From assembly GCA_017394765.1 (NCBI GenBank), contig JAFPXF010000035.1, positions 3,310 through 67,309 on the forward strand: a stretch of DNA of 64,000 bases, in the 5' to 3' direction. A program made the translations under genes and the position numbers. Position 1 is the first letter of the stretch, and each line of letters begins with the position of its first letter. Positions 52,281 through 64,000 of this stretch are shown here, one piece after another. Below the pieces are notes generated by a model. That model was not told the origin of the DNA, searched no databases, and was given only the letters and a program-made list of their open reading frames with translations. The DNA is from Bacteroidales bacterium (lineage in GTDB: Bacteria > Bacteroidota > Bacteroidia > Bacteroidales > WCHB1-69).

Positions 52281-52658
52281 ATGGCAGATTTGAAAGCATT
52301 TGCAGAACAATTAGTGAACTTGACCGTTAAAGAAGTTAACGAGTTAGCTCAAATTTTGAAGGATGAATACGGCATTGAGCCCGCAGCAGCTGCTGTGGCC
52401 GTCGCCGCTGGTCCCGTCGGTGGTGCCGCCGCCGCCGTCGAAGAGAAGACCGAATTCGACGTCATCTTGAAAGCCGCTGGCGCCCAGAAGCTCCAGGTCG
52501 TCAAGCTCGTGAAGGAACTCACCAGCCTCGGCCTCAAGGAAGCCAAGGAGTTGGTTGACAACGCCCCGAAGGCTGTCAAGGAAGGCATCTCCAAGGACGA
52601 AGCCGAATCCCTGAAGAAGTCCCTCGAAGAGGCTGGCGCCGAAGTCGAGATTAAGTAA
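52281..52658 (+). CDS. rplL: 50S ribosomal protein L7/L12
   Basis: A 125-residue acidic protein with the L7/L12 dimerisation N-terminus ([20 protein letters not shown]), an Ala/Val/Gly hinge ([20 protein letters not shown]) and the C-terminal factor-binding domain ([35 protein letters not shown]). It forms the stalk that recruits translation factors. A strong hairpin follows before rpoB. Confidence 0.98.
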   Translation: MADLKAFAEQLVNLTVKEVNELAQILKDEYGIEPAAAAVAVAAGPVGGAAAAVEEKTEFDVILKAAGAQKLQVVKLVKELTSLGLKEAKELVDNAPKAVKEGISKDEAESLKKSLEEAGAEVEIK

Positions 52659-52680
52659 GTTCACTTACACCAATTGCAAT

Positions 52681-52717
52681 AGTACAACACTTCCACCCCG
52701 GTGGGAGTGCTTGTACT
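52681..52717 (+). promoter_or_regulatory. Strong hairpin between rplL and rpoB (attenuator or RNA-processing site)
   Basis: AGTACAA pairs with TTGTACT, and ACTTCCACC with GGTGGGAGT (one G-T pair), around a short CC-containing loop. The total stem is about 16 bp with one small bulge. It is followed by T-rich but not pure-T sequence. Just downstream, AATACC/GGTATT (52731-52736, 52745-52750) and ACTGATT/AATCAGT (52738-52744, 52758-52764) compete for overlapping bases. The position matches the rplL-rpoB attenuator and RNase III site of other bacteria. Confidence 0.7.
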
Positions 52718-52789
52718 TATTGTTGTATTAAATACCTACTGATTGGTATTCCCCTTAAATCAGTCTTATCTTATTAAAAATCAACAGCC

Positions 52790-55700
52790 TTGGCAACCCA
52801 AAACAATAAAAGAATAAGCTTTGCGTCCACCAGACCGGTTCCCTATCCTGATTTTCTGGATATCCAACTGAAGTCTTTCCGGGAATTCTTCCAAATTGAC
52901 ACCGACGCCGAATGTCGCCATGACGAGGGCCTCTACCGTGCGTTTGCCGAGAATTTCCCCATCACGGATGCAAGAGGCAGTTTCGTCCTCGAGTTCCTCG
53001 ATTATTACATCGATGCTCCCCGCTATTCCATGGACGAATGCCTCGAAAGAGGTTTGACATACAGCGTTCCCTTGAAAGCCAAACTGAAACTTTCTTGCAA
53101 CGATGTCGAACACGAGGATTTTGAAACCGTCATTCAAGACGTCTATCTGGGCATGATCCCGTACATGACTCCCAGCGGCACCTTTATCATCAACGGTGCC
53201 GAGCGTGTCGTGGTCTCCCAGCTGCACCGTTCCCCCGGTGTCTTCTTCGGTTTCTCTTACCACACAAACGGAACGCCACTCTACTCCGCGCGTATCATCC
53301 CCTTCAAGGGCTCATGGATGGAGTTCACCACGGACATCAACAACGTGATGTACGCCTACATCGACAGAAAGAAAAAACTGCCTGTCACCACGTTGTTGCG
53401 CGCCATCGGTTATGAGACCGACAAGGACATCCTGAGCATCTTCGACATTGCGCACGAAGTGAAGGCTACCAAGGCGAATCTGAAAAAATTCCTTGGCGAG
53501 AAGTTTGCCGCCGCCGTGACCAAGACATGGTATGAAGACTTCGTTGATGACGAGACGGGCGAGGTGGTGAACATCGAGCGTACCGAGGTGATCATCGACC
53601 GTGAAACGGTGTTCGAGAAACAGCATATCAATATGATCGCGGACGCGAACATCAAGACGGTCCTTTTCCACAAGAGCGACGAGAAGCAGATCGACTATTC
53701 CGTCATCTTCAACACTCTCCAGAAAGACCCGACAAACTCCGGCAAGGAGGCTATTGAATACATCTATCTGGCGCTCAAGAGCACGGCAGCCCCCGACGAG
53801 GAGACCGCCCGCGCCACCTTGGAGAAACTTTTCTTCTCCGACAAGAGATACGACCTCGGCGAAGTGGGCCGTTATCGTATCAACAAGAAACTGAATCTCA
53901 ATATCCCGATGGAAACCGGCGTGCTCACCAACGAGGATATCATCTCCATTATCCGTTATTTGATCGAATTGATCAATTCCAAGACGGAAGTTGATGATAT
54001 CGACCACTTGAGCAACCGTCGTGTCCGTACCGTCGGCGAGCAATTATACAACCAATTCAGCCTGGGTCTGAACCGTATGGCCCGCACCATCAGAGAGAAG
54101 ATGAATGTGCGCGACCATGAGCTGTTCGCCCCGGTTGACCTGATCAATGCCAAGACACTTTCCTCTGTGGTGAATTCATTCTTCGGCACCAACCAACTTT
54201 CACAGTTCATGGACCAGACCAATCCGCTGTCGGAAATCACGCACAAGCGCAGAATTTCCGCCCTCGGTCCTGGCGGTCTGTCTCGTGAACGTGCGGGCTT
54301 CGAGGTTCGTGATGTCCACTACACGCACTACGGCCGTCTCTGCACCATCGAGACCCCTGAAGGTCCGAATATCGGATTGATTTCCTCTCTCTGTGTCTTT
54401 GCAAAAATCAACAACCTCGGCTTTATCGCCACCCCGTATCGTCGCGTGGTCAACGGACAGGTGCAGTTCGACGAACCGCCTATCTTCTTGACCGCTGAAG
54501 AGGAGGACAACATGCGTATTGCGCAGGCTAACACTCCGATGGACGAGAACGGGCTCCTTGGCGAGAAGGTGAAAGCACGTCGTTTGGCCGACTATCCTAT
54601 CCTCCCGCGTGAGGAAATCGACTTGATTGACATCGCTCCCAACCAGATTGCCTCTATCGCTGCATCCTTGATTCCTTTCTTGGAAAACGATGACGCAAAC
54701 CGTGCCTTGATGGGATCCAACATGATGCGTCAGGCTGTGCCGTTGTTGCGTCCCGAAGCTCCTATCGTGGGCACGGGCCTCGAACACCAGGTGGCAGTCG
54801 ATTCCCGCGTTGTGCTCGTGGCCGAAGGCAATGGTGTGGTTAAATCCGTCGATGCCACCCACATTGAGATCGACTATGAACGCACGGATACGGAAGCCCT
54901 TGTGAGCTTCGACTCCAACGTCAAGAACTATGAGTTGCTGAAATTCCGCAGAACCAACCAGAACTCTTGTATCAACATGCGCCCCATTGTGGTGAAGGGA
55001 CAAAAGGTGAAGAAAGGCGATGTGCTGACGGAAGGTTATGCCACCGAGAACGGTGAGCTTGCTCTCGGACGCAACTTGATGGTTGCTTTCATGCCGTGGA
55101 AGGGATACAACTTCGAGGATGCTGTCGTGATTTCCGAAAAGGCAGTGACCGACGACCTCTATACCTCTATCCACATCGAATCGTTCACCCTTGAGGTGCG
55201 CGACACCAAGCGTGGTATCGAGGAACTGACCAATGATATTCCCAACGTCTCCAACGAAGCTACGAAAGACCTCAATGCCGACGGTTTGATCCGTGTGGGT
55301 GCCGAAGTCAACGAAGGCGACATCCTCATCGGTAAGATCACGCCCAAGGGCGAGACTTATCCGACTCCTGAGGAGAAGCTCTTGCGCGCCATCTTCGGCG
55401 ACAAGGCCGGCGACGTGAAGGATGCCTCCCTCAAGGCGCCCCCATCCATGAAGGGTGTGGTCATCGGTGCAAAGTCCCTGTCCCGAATTGTCAAGGACCG
55501 CAAGTCCAAGGCAAAGGACAAAGATCTCACGAAAGAGATCGAGGACAAGTACCAAGTCGAGTTCGACCGTTTGCACGAAGTGGCAGTGTCCAAGTTGTAC
55601 AAGGTGCTTGAAGGCAAGATTGCCCACAATATTCATGACAATGCCAAGAACGTGGTGGTGCCCAAGGGTGCCAAGTTCTCCCAGAAGTTGCTCAATACGG

Positions 55701-56590
55701 TTGACTTTACCACGGTGACGGTTTCGAAATGGACCAACGATGCGAAGATCAACCTGATCGTGGCCGAGATTATCCGCAACTACTTGGTGAAGGTTCGTGA
55801 CATCACGGCGCGTAAGACGCGCGAGGTGTTCGACGCCACTATTGGCACGGAACTCCCTGCCGGTATTGTGCAGATGGCCAAGGTTTATATCGCCAATGCC
55901 CGTAAACTCCGCATTGGTGACAAGATGGCAGGTCGTCACGGTAACAAAGGTTGTGTTGCCAAGATCGTAAAACAGGAGGATCTTCCCTTCCTGGCCGACG
56001 GTCGTCCCGTTGATGTGGTGCTCAACCCGCTGGGTGTGCCTTCCCGTATGAACCTGGGTCAGATTTACGAAACGGTCTTGGCTTGGGCCGGCAAGAAGTT
56101 AGGCTGCAAGTTCGCTACCCCGATCTTCGACGGTGCCAGCATTGACCAAATCAACGAGTACATGCGTCAGGCTGGACTTCCCGAAAATGGCAGCACCCAG
56201 TTGTATGACGGTGAAACTGGTGAGCCGTTCCATCAGAAGGCCACGGTGGGTTACATCTATTATTTGAAACTCCACCACATGGTTGACGACAAGATGCACG
56301 CCCGTTCCATTGGACCGTATTCCCTCATCACACAACAGCCGCTCGGTGGTAAAGCCCAATTCGGCGGTCAGCGTTTCGGTGAGATGGAGGTGTGGGCCAT
56401 CGAGGCCTACGGCGCATCCAATGTGCTGCAAGAGATCCTTACCGTCAAGTCCGATGACGTGATGGGCAGGGCGAAAACATACGAGTCCATCGTGAAGGGT
56501 GACAATATGCCGATGTCGGGCATTCCTGAGTCTTTCAACGTCTTGGTGAATGAACTTCGCGGCTTGGCCCTCGACATTAAATTCGAATAA
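52790..56590 (+). CDS. rpoB: RNA polymerase subunit beta
   Basis: The 1266-residue protein starts at a TTG codon; a TAA lies five codons upstream in frame and the next ATG is far inside, so TTG is the only reasonable start. After [20 protein letters not shown] the family sequence follows. The rifampicin region [18 protein letters not shown] and [13 protein letters not shown] near residue 465-495 has the wild-type Asp, His and Ser residues, so rifampicin sensitivity is expected. Other conserved parts are [34 protein letters not shown] and [20 protein letters not shown]. The bacterial beta subunit forms half of the active-site cleft. rpoC follows 24 bases later. Confidence 0.98.
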   Translation: MATQNNKRISFASTRPVPYPDFLDIQLKSFREFFQIDTDAECRHDEGLYRAFAENFPITDARGSFVLEFLDYYIDAPRYSMDECLERGLTYSVPLKAKLKLSCNDVEHEDFETVIQDVYLGMIPYMTPSGTFIINGAERVVVSQLHRSPGVFFGFSYHTNGTPLYSARIIPFKGSWMEFTTDINNVMYAYIDRKKKLPVTTLLRAIGYETDKDILSIFDIAHEVKATKANLKKFLGEKFAAAVTKTWYEDFVDDETGEVVNIERTEVIIDRETVFEKQHINMIADANIKTVLFHKSDEKQIDYSVIFNTLQKDPTNSGKEAIEYIYLALKSTAAPDEETARATLEKLFFSDKRYDLGEVGRYRINKKLNLNIPMETGVLTNEDIISIIRYLIELINSKTEVDDIDHLSNRRVRTVGEQLYNQFSLGLNRMARTIREKMNVRDHELFAPVDLINAKTLSSVVNSFFGTNQLSQFMDQTNPLSEITHKRRISALGPGGLSRERAGFEVRDVHYTHYGRLCTIETPEGPNIGLISSLCVFAKINNLGFIATPYRRVVNGQVQFDEPPIFLTAEEEDNMRIAQANTPMDENGLLGEKVKARRLADYPILPREEIDLIDIAPNQIASIAASLIPFLENDDANRALMGSNMMRQAVPLLRPEAPIVGTGLEHQVAVDSRVVLVAEGNGVVKSVDATHIEIDYERTDTEALVSFDSNVKNYELLKFRRTNQNSCINMRPIVVKGQKVKKGDVLTEGYATENGELALGRNLMVAFMPWKGYNFEDAVVISEKAVTDDLYTSIHIESFTLEVRDTKRGIEELTNDIPNVSNEATKDLNADGLIRVGAEVNEGDILIGKITPKGETYPTPEEKLLRAIFGDKAGDVKDASLKAPPSMKGVVIGAKSLSRIVKDRKSKAKDKDLTKEIEDKYQVEFDRLHEVAVSKLYKVLEGKIAHNIHDNAKNVVVPKGAKFSQKLLNTVDFTTVTVSKWTNDAKINLIVAEIIRNYLVKVRDITARKTREVFDATIGTELPAGIVQMAKVYIANARKLRIGDKMAGRHGNKGCVAKIVKQEDLPFLADGRPVDVVLNPLGVPSRMNLGQIYETVLAWAGKKLGCKFATPIFDGASIDQINEYMRQAGLPENGSTQLYDGETGEPFHQKATVGYIYYLKLHHMVDDKMHARSIGPYSLITQQPLGGKAQFGGQRFGEMEVWAIEAYGASNVLQEILTVKSDDVMGRAKTYESIVKGDNMPMSGIPESFNVLVNELRGLALDIKFE

Positions 56591-56614
56591 GTCAATATAA
56601 AGATATTGTAGATC

Positions 56615-60901
<4,287 letters not shown>

Positions 60902-60937
60902 GATTCAATTATTTATCAAGTTTTATTGTAAACCATT

Positions 60938-61234
60938 ATGCCAGAACAGAAATTAGATATCAATCTGCCGGAAGAGGTGGCCAAAGGCACCTACTCCAAC
61001 CTTGCCATCATTTCTCACTCCAACAGCGAGTTTATCATTGATTTCGCTTCCATGATGCCGGGTGTCAACAAGGGTAACGTATGCTCTCGTATCATTATGA
61101 CTCCGCAGAACGCCAAGCGCCTTCTGATGGCTCTCTCTGATAACATCTCCAAGTTTGAGCAGCAGAACGGCGTTATCGTCGATCAACAGCAGGGCCCCAT
61201 CCCGCCCATGATGAACGGCGGAGCCTTGGCATAG
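60938..61234 (+). CDS. DUF3467 protein
   Basis: A small 98-residue protein with the DUF3467 pattern: PEEVAKGTYSNLAIISHSNS, EFIIDFASMMPGV, and VCSRIIMTPQNAKRLLMALS. The gene commonly follows rpoC in Bacteroidota, and the only visible terminator of the whole secE-rpoC cluster is after it. No signal or membrane segment is present. Function is unknown; its constant position suggests a role linked to transcription or translation. The C-terminal tail is rich in Gln, Pro and Gly. Confidence 0.9.
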   Translation: MPEQKLDINLPEEVAKGTYSNLAIISHSNSEFIIDFASMMPGVNKGNVCSRIIMTPQNAKRLLMALSDNISKFEQQNGVIVDQQQGPIPPMMNGGALA

Positions 61235-61319
61235 TTGCAAACGCACCGTTGATGTTTGCATTCTCGAACGAATTGTATGAGAAAAACGTTCAAATCTTTT
61301 AAACTATAAATTGCGACAG

Positions 61320-61346
61320 GGTGGGGCTTTCGCCCCACCTTTTTTA
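61320..61346 (+). terminator. Rho-independent terminator of the rpo/ribosomal cluster
   Basis: GGTGGGGC, loop TTTC, GCCCCACC, then TTTTTT; perfect 8-bp GC-rich stem, 85 bases after the DUF3467 stop. Confidence 0.95.
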
Positions 61347-61395
61347 CAAATGCCCGATGCTGTCCATGGCTTCGGGGCAGCTGCCCAGGAGATAT

Positions 61396-63318
61396 ATGAT
61401 TCAGATCAACAAACTTTCGGTGAACTTTACGGGGGACTTTTTGTTCCGCGACATCTCTTTCGTGGCGGGTGATCGCGATCGTATCGGATTGGTGGGCCAC
61501 AATGGTGCCGGCAAGTCCACGTTGTTAAAAATCATCCACCGTGACTTGGAGCCAGCATCGGGCTCAATGGTGATCACCACGGGGTTTCGCACGGGCTATT
61601 TGCCTCAGGAACTGGCAGAAACCTCCTATAAGACGGTGTGGGAGGAAACCATGTCGGCTTTTGTGGAGGTGCGCGAGCTGGAGGCACGCATGCATAGGCT
61701 CACTCAGCAGCTTTCCGAGCGCACCGACTATGAGTCGGCCGAATACGCAGCCCTGGCTCAACAGCTTTCCGATGCCAATGACCGTCATTTGCACCTTGGC
61801 GGCAACACCGTGGAGGGCGAGGCTGAGAAGGTACTGCTTGGCATGGGCTTCCGCCGCAGCGATTTTCCTCGCCCTATGGCTGAGTTCAGCAACGGCTGGC
61901 AAATGCGCGTCTGCCTCGCCAAAATCCTTTTGCAAAGACCTGAAATCGTGCTGCTCGACGAGCCTACCAACCATCTTGACATCGAATCTATCCAGTGGCT
62001 GGAGGACTATTTGGCCAACTATGACGGGTGTGTCATCCTCGTTTCCCATGACCGCGCCTTTCTTGACCGTGTGACCAATCGCACGGTTGAAATCACGTTG
62101 GGCACCATTCAGGATTACAAGTGCAGCTATTCGCAGTATGTGGAACAGCGTCTTGAACGCATTGAAAGTCAGCAAGCAGCCTTCGAAAATCAGCAGCAGC
62201 AGATTGCACAGATCGAGCGTTTTATCGAACGCTTCCGCTACAAGGCCACCAAGGCTCGTCAGGTGCAGAGCCGTCTGAAGATGTTGGAGAAGATGGATAG
62301 GGTGCAAGTGGAGGATTACGACACATCCTCCATATCGTTTCGTTTTCCGCCAGCCCCGCACTCGGGTCGCATGGTGGTGGATGCCAAACAGTTGTCGTTA
62401 GGTTATGGGGAGCTGAATGTGCTGGATAAAATAGACTTCCATCTGGAGCGTGGCGAGCGTGTGGCCTTTGTGGGCCGCAATGGCGAAGGCAAGTCCACGA
62501 TGGTGAAGGCTATTGTCGGGCAGCTGGCACCCCAGGGCGGCAGCATTGAGTTAGGCTATCAGGTAGTCATCGGCTATTATGCCCAAAATCAGGCTAAACT
62601 CCTTGATCCCGAGAAAACGGTCTTTGACACCATTGACGAGGTGGCTGTGGGCGACATACGGCCCAAGATAAGAACCATACTTGGCAGTTTCCTGTTTGAT
62701 ACGGAGGCTACGGAAAAGAAAGTGAAAGTGCTTTCTGGCGGCGAGAAGGCGCGTTTGGCTTTGGCTAAATTGTTGCTTTCGCCTTTTAATCTGCTTATTC
62801 TTGACGAGCCCACCAACCATCTTGACATGCCCTCCAAGGATGTGCTCAAGAACGCGCTCCTGCAATACGAGGGTAGTCTGATTCTCGTCTCCCACGACCG
62901 TGATTTCTTGCAAGGACTATCCACCAAGACCTATGAGTTCAAGGACAAGCAGTTGCGTGGCTACACGGGCGATGTCTATGATTTCCTTGAAGCGCGAAAA
63001 CTGGAGTCTTTGAACGAATTGCAAGGACGACAGCAAGTGGCGAGCCAGGGTGATGCCAAGACCGTTTCCGCCAACAAAGAGAACTATGAGCAGCGCAAGG
63101 CGCAGGAAGCTGCCGACCGCAAGAAGAAGAACCGCCTGCGCAAGTTGGAGGATGAGGTGGAGCAGTTGCAGCAGCAGGTGGCGGAGATAGAAGAGAAACT
63201 GGCCCAACCTGACCAGTATGCGGCCGAGATAGCCTCTGGCGAACTGTATCGCGCGTACGAGCAGGCCAAGCAAGCGCTCGAGGAGAAAGAGATGGAGTGG
63301 CTGGAGTTGAGCGAGTAG
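61396..63318 (+). CDS. ABC-F family ATPase (translation factor type)
   Basis: The ATG at 61396 (MIQINKLSVNFTGDFLF), preceded by an AGGAG ribosome-binding site, gives 640 residues; the longer frame from 61321 begins inside the terminator and is rejected. There are two ABC domains and no membrane segments: Walker A VGHNGAGKSTLLKI and VGRNGEGKSTMVKA, signatures FSNGWQMRVCLAKILL and LSGGEKARLALAKLLL, Walker B LLDEPTNHLD in both. A linker with helices (about 235-310) and a C-terminal coiled coil (RKLEDEVEQLQQQVAEIEEK) follow. ABC-F proteins act on ribosomes (EttA, Uup, YdiF types or antibiotic resistance). This one fits the Uup/YdiF housekeeping group by length and coiled coil, but the exact type is not certain. 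Confidence 0.93.
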   Translation: MIQINKLSVNFTGDFLFRDISFVAGDRDRIGLVGHNGAGKSTLLKIIHRDLEPASGSMVITTGFRTGYLPQELAETSYKTVWEETMSAFVEVRELEARMHRLTQQLSERTDYESAEYAALAQQLSDANDRHLHLGGNTVEGEAEKVLLGMGFRRSDFPRPMAEFSNGWQMRVCLAKILLQRPEIVLLDEPTNHLDIESIQWLEDYLANYDGCVILVSHDRAFLDRVTNRTVEITLGTIQDYKCSYSQYVEQRLERIESQQAAFENQQQQIAQIERFIERFRYKATKARQVQSRLKMLEKMDRVQVEDYDTSSISFRFPPAPHSGRMVVDAKQLSLGYGELNVLDKIDFHLERGERVAFVGRNGEGKSTMVKAIVGQLAPQGGSIELGYQVVIGYYAQNQAKLLDPEKTVFDTIDEVAVGDIRPKIRTILGSFLFDTEATEKKVKVLSGGEKARLALAKLLLSPFNLLILDEPTNHLDMPSKDVLKNALLQYEGSLILVSHDRDFLQGLSTKTYEFKDKQLRGYTGDVYDFLEARKLESLNELQGRQQVASQGDAKTVSANKENYEQRKAQEAADRKKKNRLRKLEDEVEQLQQQVAEIEEKLAQPDQYAAEIASGELYRAYEQAKQALEEKEMEWLELSE

Positions 63319-63366
63319 GGGTGTGCTGTTGTCGTGTGCTGGAACAGTTTTTCTTGAATAGTGCTT

Positions 63367-63645
63367 ATGTCCTTTTCTTTAAAACATATAATTCTGTTTT
63401 ATTTGGCCATCGTCAATGTTGTCGCTTTCTTTGTGTATGGCATTGATAAATGGAAGTCGCAGCACAACCGCTGGCGCATCCCGGAGAGTGTGCTTTTGGG
63501 ATTGGCGGCCATCGGCGGCAGCGTCGGGGCGTGGTTGGGAATGCAGGTGTGGCGCCACAAGACCCAGCACAAGAAGTTCAAGTACGGTGTGCCGGCGATA
63601 TTTGTCGCGCAGGTGGCGCTGGCGATATGGTGGCTGGTGAAATAG
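63367..63645 (+). CDS. Small DUF1294 membrane protein
   Basis: A 92-residue protein with the DUF1294 layout: a first membrane helix (IILFYLAIVNVVAFFVYGID), the basic signature DKWKSQHNRWRIPE, a second helix (LLGLAAIGGSVGAWLGMQVW), the RHKTQHKKF loop and a third helix. A GTG at 63361 could add two residues. The function is unknown. It follows the ABC-F gene by 48 bases. Confidence 0.88.
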   Translation: MSFSLKHIILFYLAIVNVVAFFVYGIDKWKSQHNRWRIPESVLLGLAAIGGSVGAWLGMQVWRHKTQHKKFKYGVPAIFVAQVALAIWWLVK

Positions 63646-63686
63646 GTTTTTTCTTTACTGGTCCGCTTTTTGGCGCAGTCGGGTGG

Positions 63687-63766
63687 TAATTTTGCCGCGT
63701 TTTAGGAGTTGCGGCATCCCTGTCGCAAAAGGCCCGTTAGGACTTCCGTATTTGTCGCAACTCCTA
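63687..63766 (+). ncRNA. Candidate structured RNA or palindromic element
   Basis: TAATTTTG (63687-63694, TAnnTTTG) is followed by a region closed by a perfect 11-bp inverted repeat, TAGGAGTTGCG (63703-63713) and CGCAACTCCTA (63756-63766). Inside, GCGGCA/TGTCGC around a TCCC loop can form an alternative 6-bp hairpin, and directly after it AGGATGGTATCCT forms a small stem. No protein frame looks real here. It could be a small RNA or a dispersed palindromic repeat; I cannot identify a family. Confidence 0.4.
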
Positions 63767-63902
63767 GGATGGTATCCTGTACAGTCGCGAGACGGGAAAG
63801 GAGGTGCTGGGGAAGGCGGGGAGGCCCGTTTCCGAATAAACAAAGTCAATTTTCCAAAATGTTGCTCTCAAAAAAGTGGACACGGAGGGGGTGAAAAAGT
63901 TG

Positions 63903-63969
63903 TATCTTTGCGAGTCTATTGGAGTTCCCCCTGAAAGGAGGGCGTAGCCCGACTGGAAGGGGGAACTCC
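63903..63969 (+). repeat. Promoter-like box followed by a long two-tier hairpin
   Basis: TATCTTTG (63903-63910, TAnnTTTG) precedes GGAGTTCCCCC (63921-63931), which pairs perfectly with GGGGGAACTCC (63959-63969). GGGC/GCCC (63940-63943, 63947-63950) forms an inner hairpin. Transcription from the box would begin at about the hairpin. The 355 bases from the DUF1294 stop to the window end hold this and the preceding element but no credible gene. The element may be a dispersed repeat or the 5' end of an RNA that continues beyond the window. Confidence 0.45.
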
Positions 63970-64000
63970 AGGGCCGGAAACCATACGGCTGAACGCCACC

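Noticed and set aside
54200..55939. 579-codon frame antisense to rpoB and a 430-codon frame antisense to rpoC (59078-60370)
   Set aside because: Antisense shadows of highly conserved genes with strong codon bias.

Overview
The window is a chromosomal segment from a member of the Bacteroidota, most likely Bacteroidales. The evidence is: -7 promoter boxes of the form TAnnTTTG in front of many genes; almost no Shine-Dalgarno sequences (corA, the serine-rich lipoprotein gene and the ABC-F gene are exceptions); several type IX secretion system (T9SS) type proteins (PorP/SprF-like barrel, PorE-like OmpA proteins, cargo with C-terminal sorting domains); an OMPP1/FadL porin; and Bacteroidota-type housekeeping proteins. 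The coding content is almost all vertical core genome. I see no insertion sequence, prophage, CRISPR array or obvious island.

Layout. (1) 1-2.5 kb, minus: a thiamine operon thiS-thiE-thiG-thiC (thiC runs off the left edge) behind a TPP riboswitch. (2) 2.6-6.9 kb, plus: an unknown 209-aa protein, a phosphomannomutase/phosphoglucomutase and a cobalamin-dependent methionine synthase core that lacks the reactivation domain. (3) 7-11 kb, minus: rpmH, then a SurA-like foldase, MoxR ATPase and sensor kinase. (4) 11.2-14.8 kb, plus: a secreted CAP-domain protein and an RluD-type pseudouridine synthase. (5) 14.9-21.5 kb, minus: corA, a retropepsin-like protease, ruvC and a stand-alone methionine synthase activation protein that probably serves the MetH of region 2; then an OmpA/PD40 protein preceded by an open reading frame in which RarA is joined in frame to a PorP/SprF barrel. 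(6) 21.6-26.3 kb, plus: a four-helix-bundle protein, a C10 cysteine protease with a T9SS tail, a DUF6515-like protein, tRNA-Gln(CTG) and uridine kinase. (7) 26.3-31.7 kb, minus: a low-complexity lipoprotein, a FadL-type porin, a propeller-like protein and a GATase-like exported protein. (8) 31.8-36 kb, plus: proS, mazG and a full PorE-like protein. (9) 36.4-46.8 kb: a single 3474-aa secreted repeat protein with a T9SS tail. (10) 46.9-61.3 kb: an MsbA-like exporter and trmB, then the secE-nusG-rplKAJL-rpoBC cluster and a DUF3467 gene. (11) 61.4-64 kb: an ABC-F ATPase, a DUF1294 protein and a 355-base non-coding end with two strong inverted-repeat structures behind promoter-like boxes.

The genes fall into three functional groups: core information processing (ribosome, RNA polymerase, tRNA and rRNA modification, recombination), cofactor and one-carbon metabolism (thiamine, B12-dependent methionine synthesis in two pieces) and the cell envelope (T9SS-type parts and cargo, porin, outer-membrane foldase). 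The observations most worth checking are the RarA-PorP reading-frame fusion, the giant T9SS cargo, the structured elements at the right edge and the perfect palindrome across the tRNA-Gln promoter. All family names rest on motifs I can read; no database search was possible.
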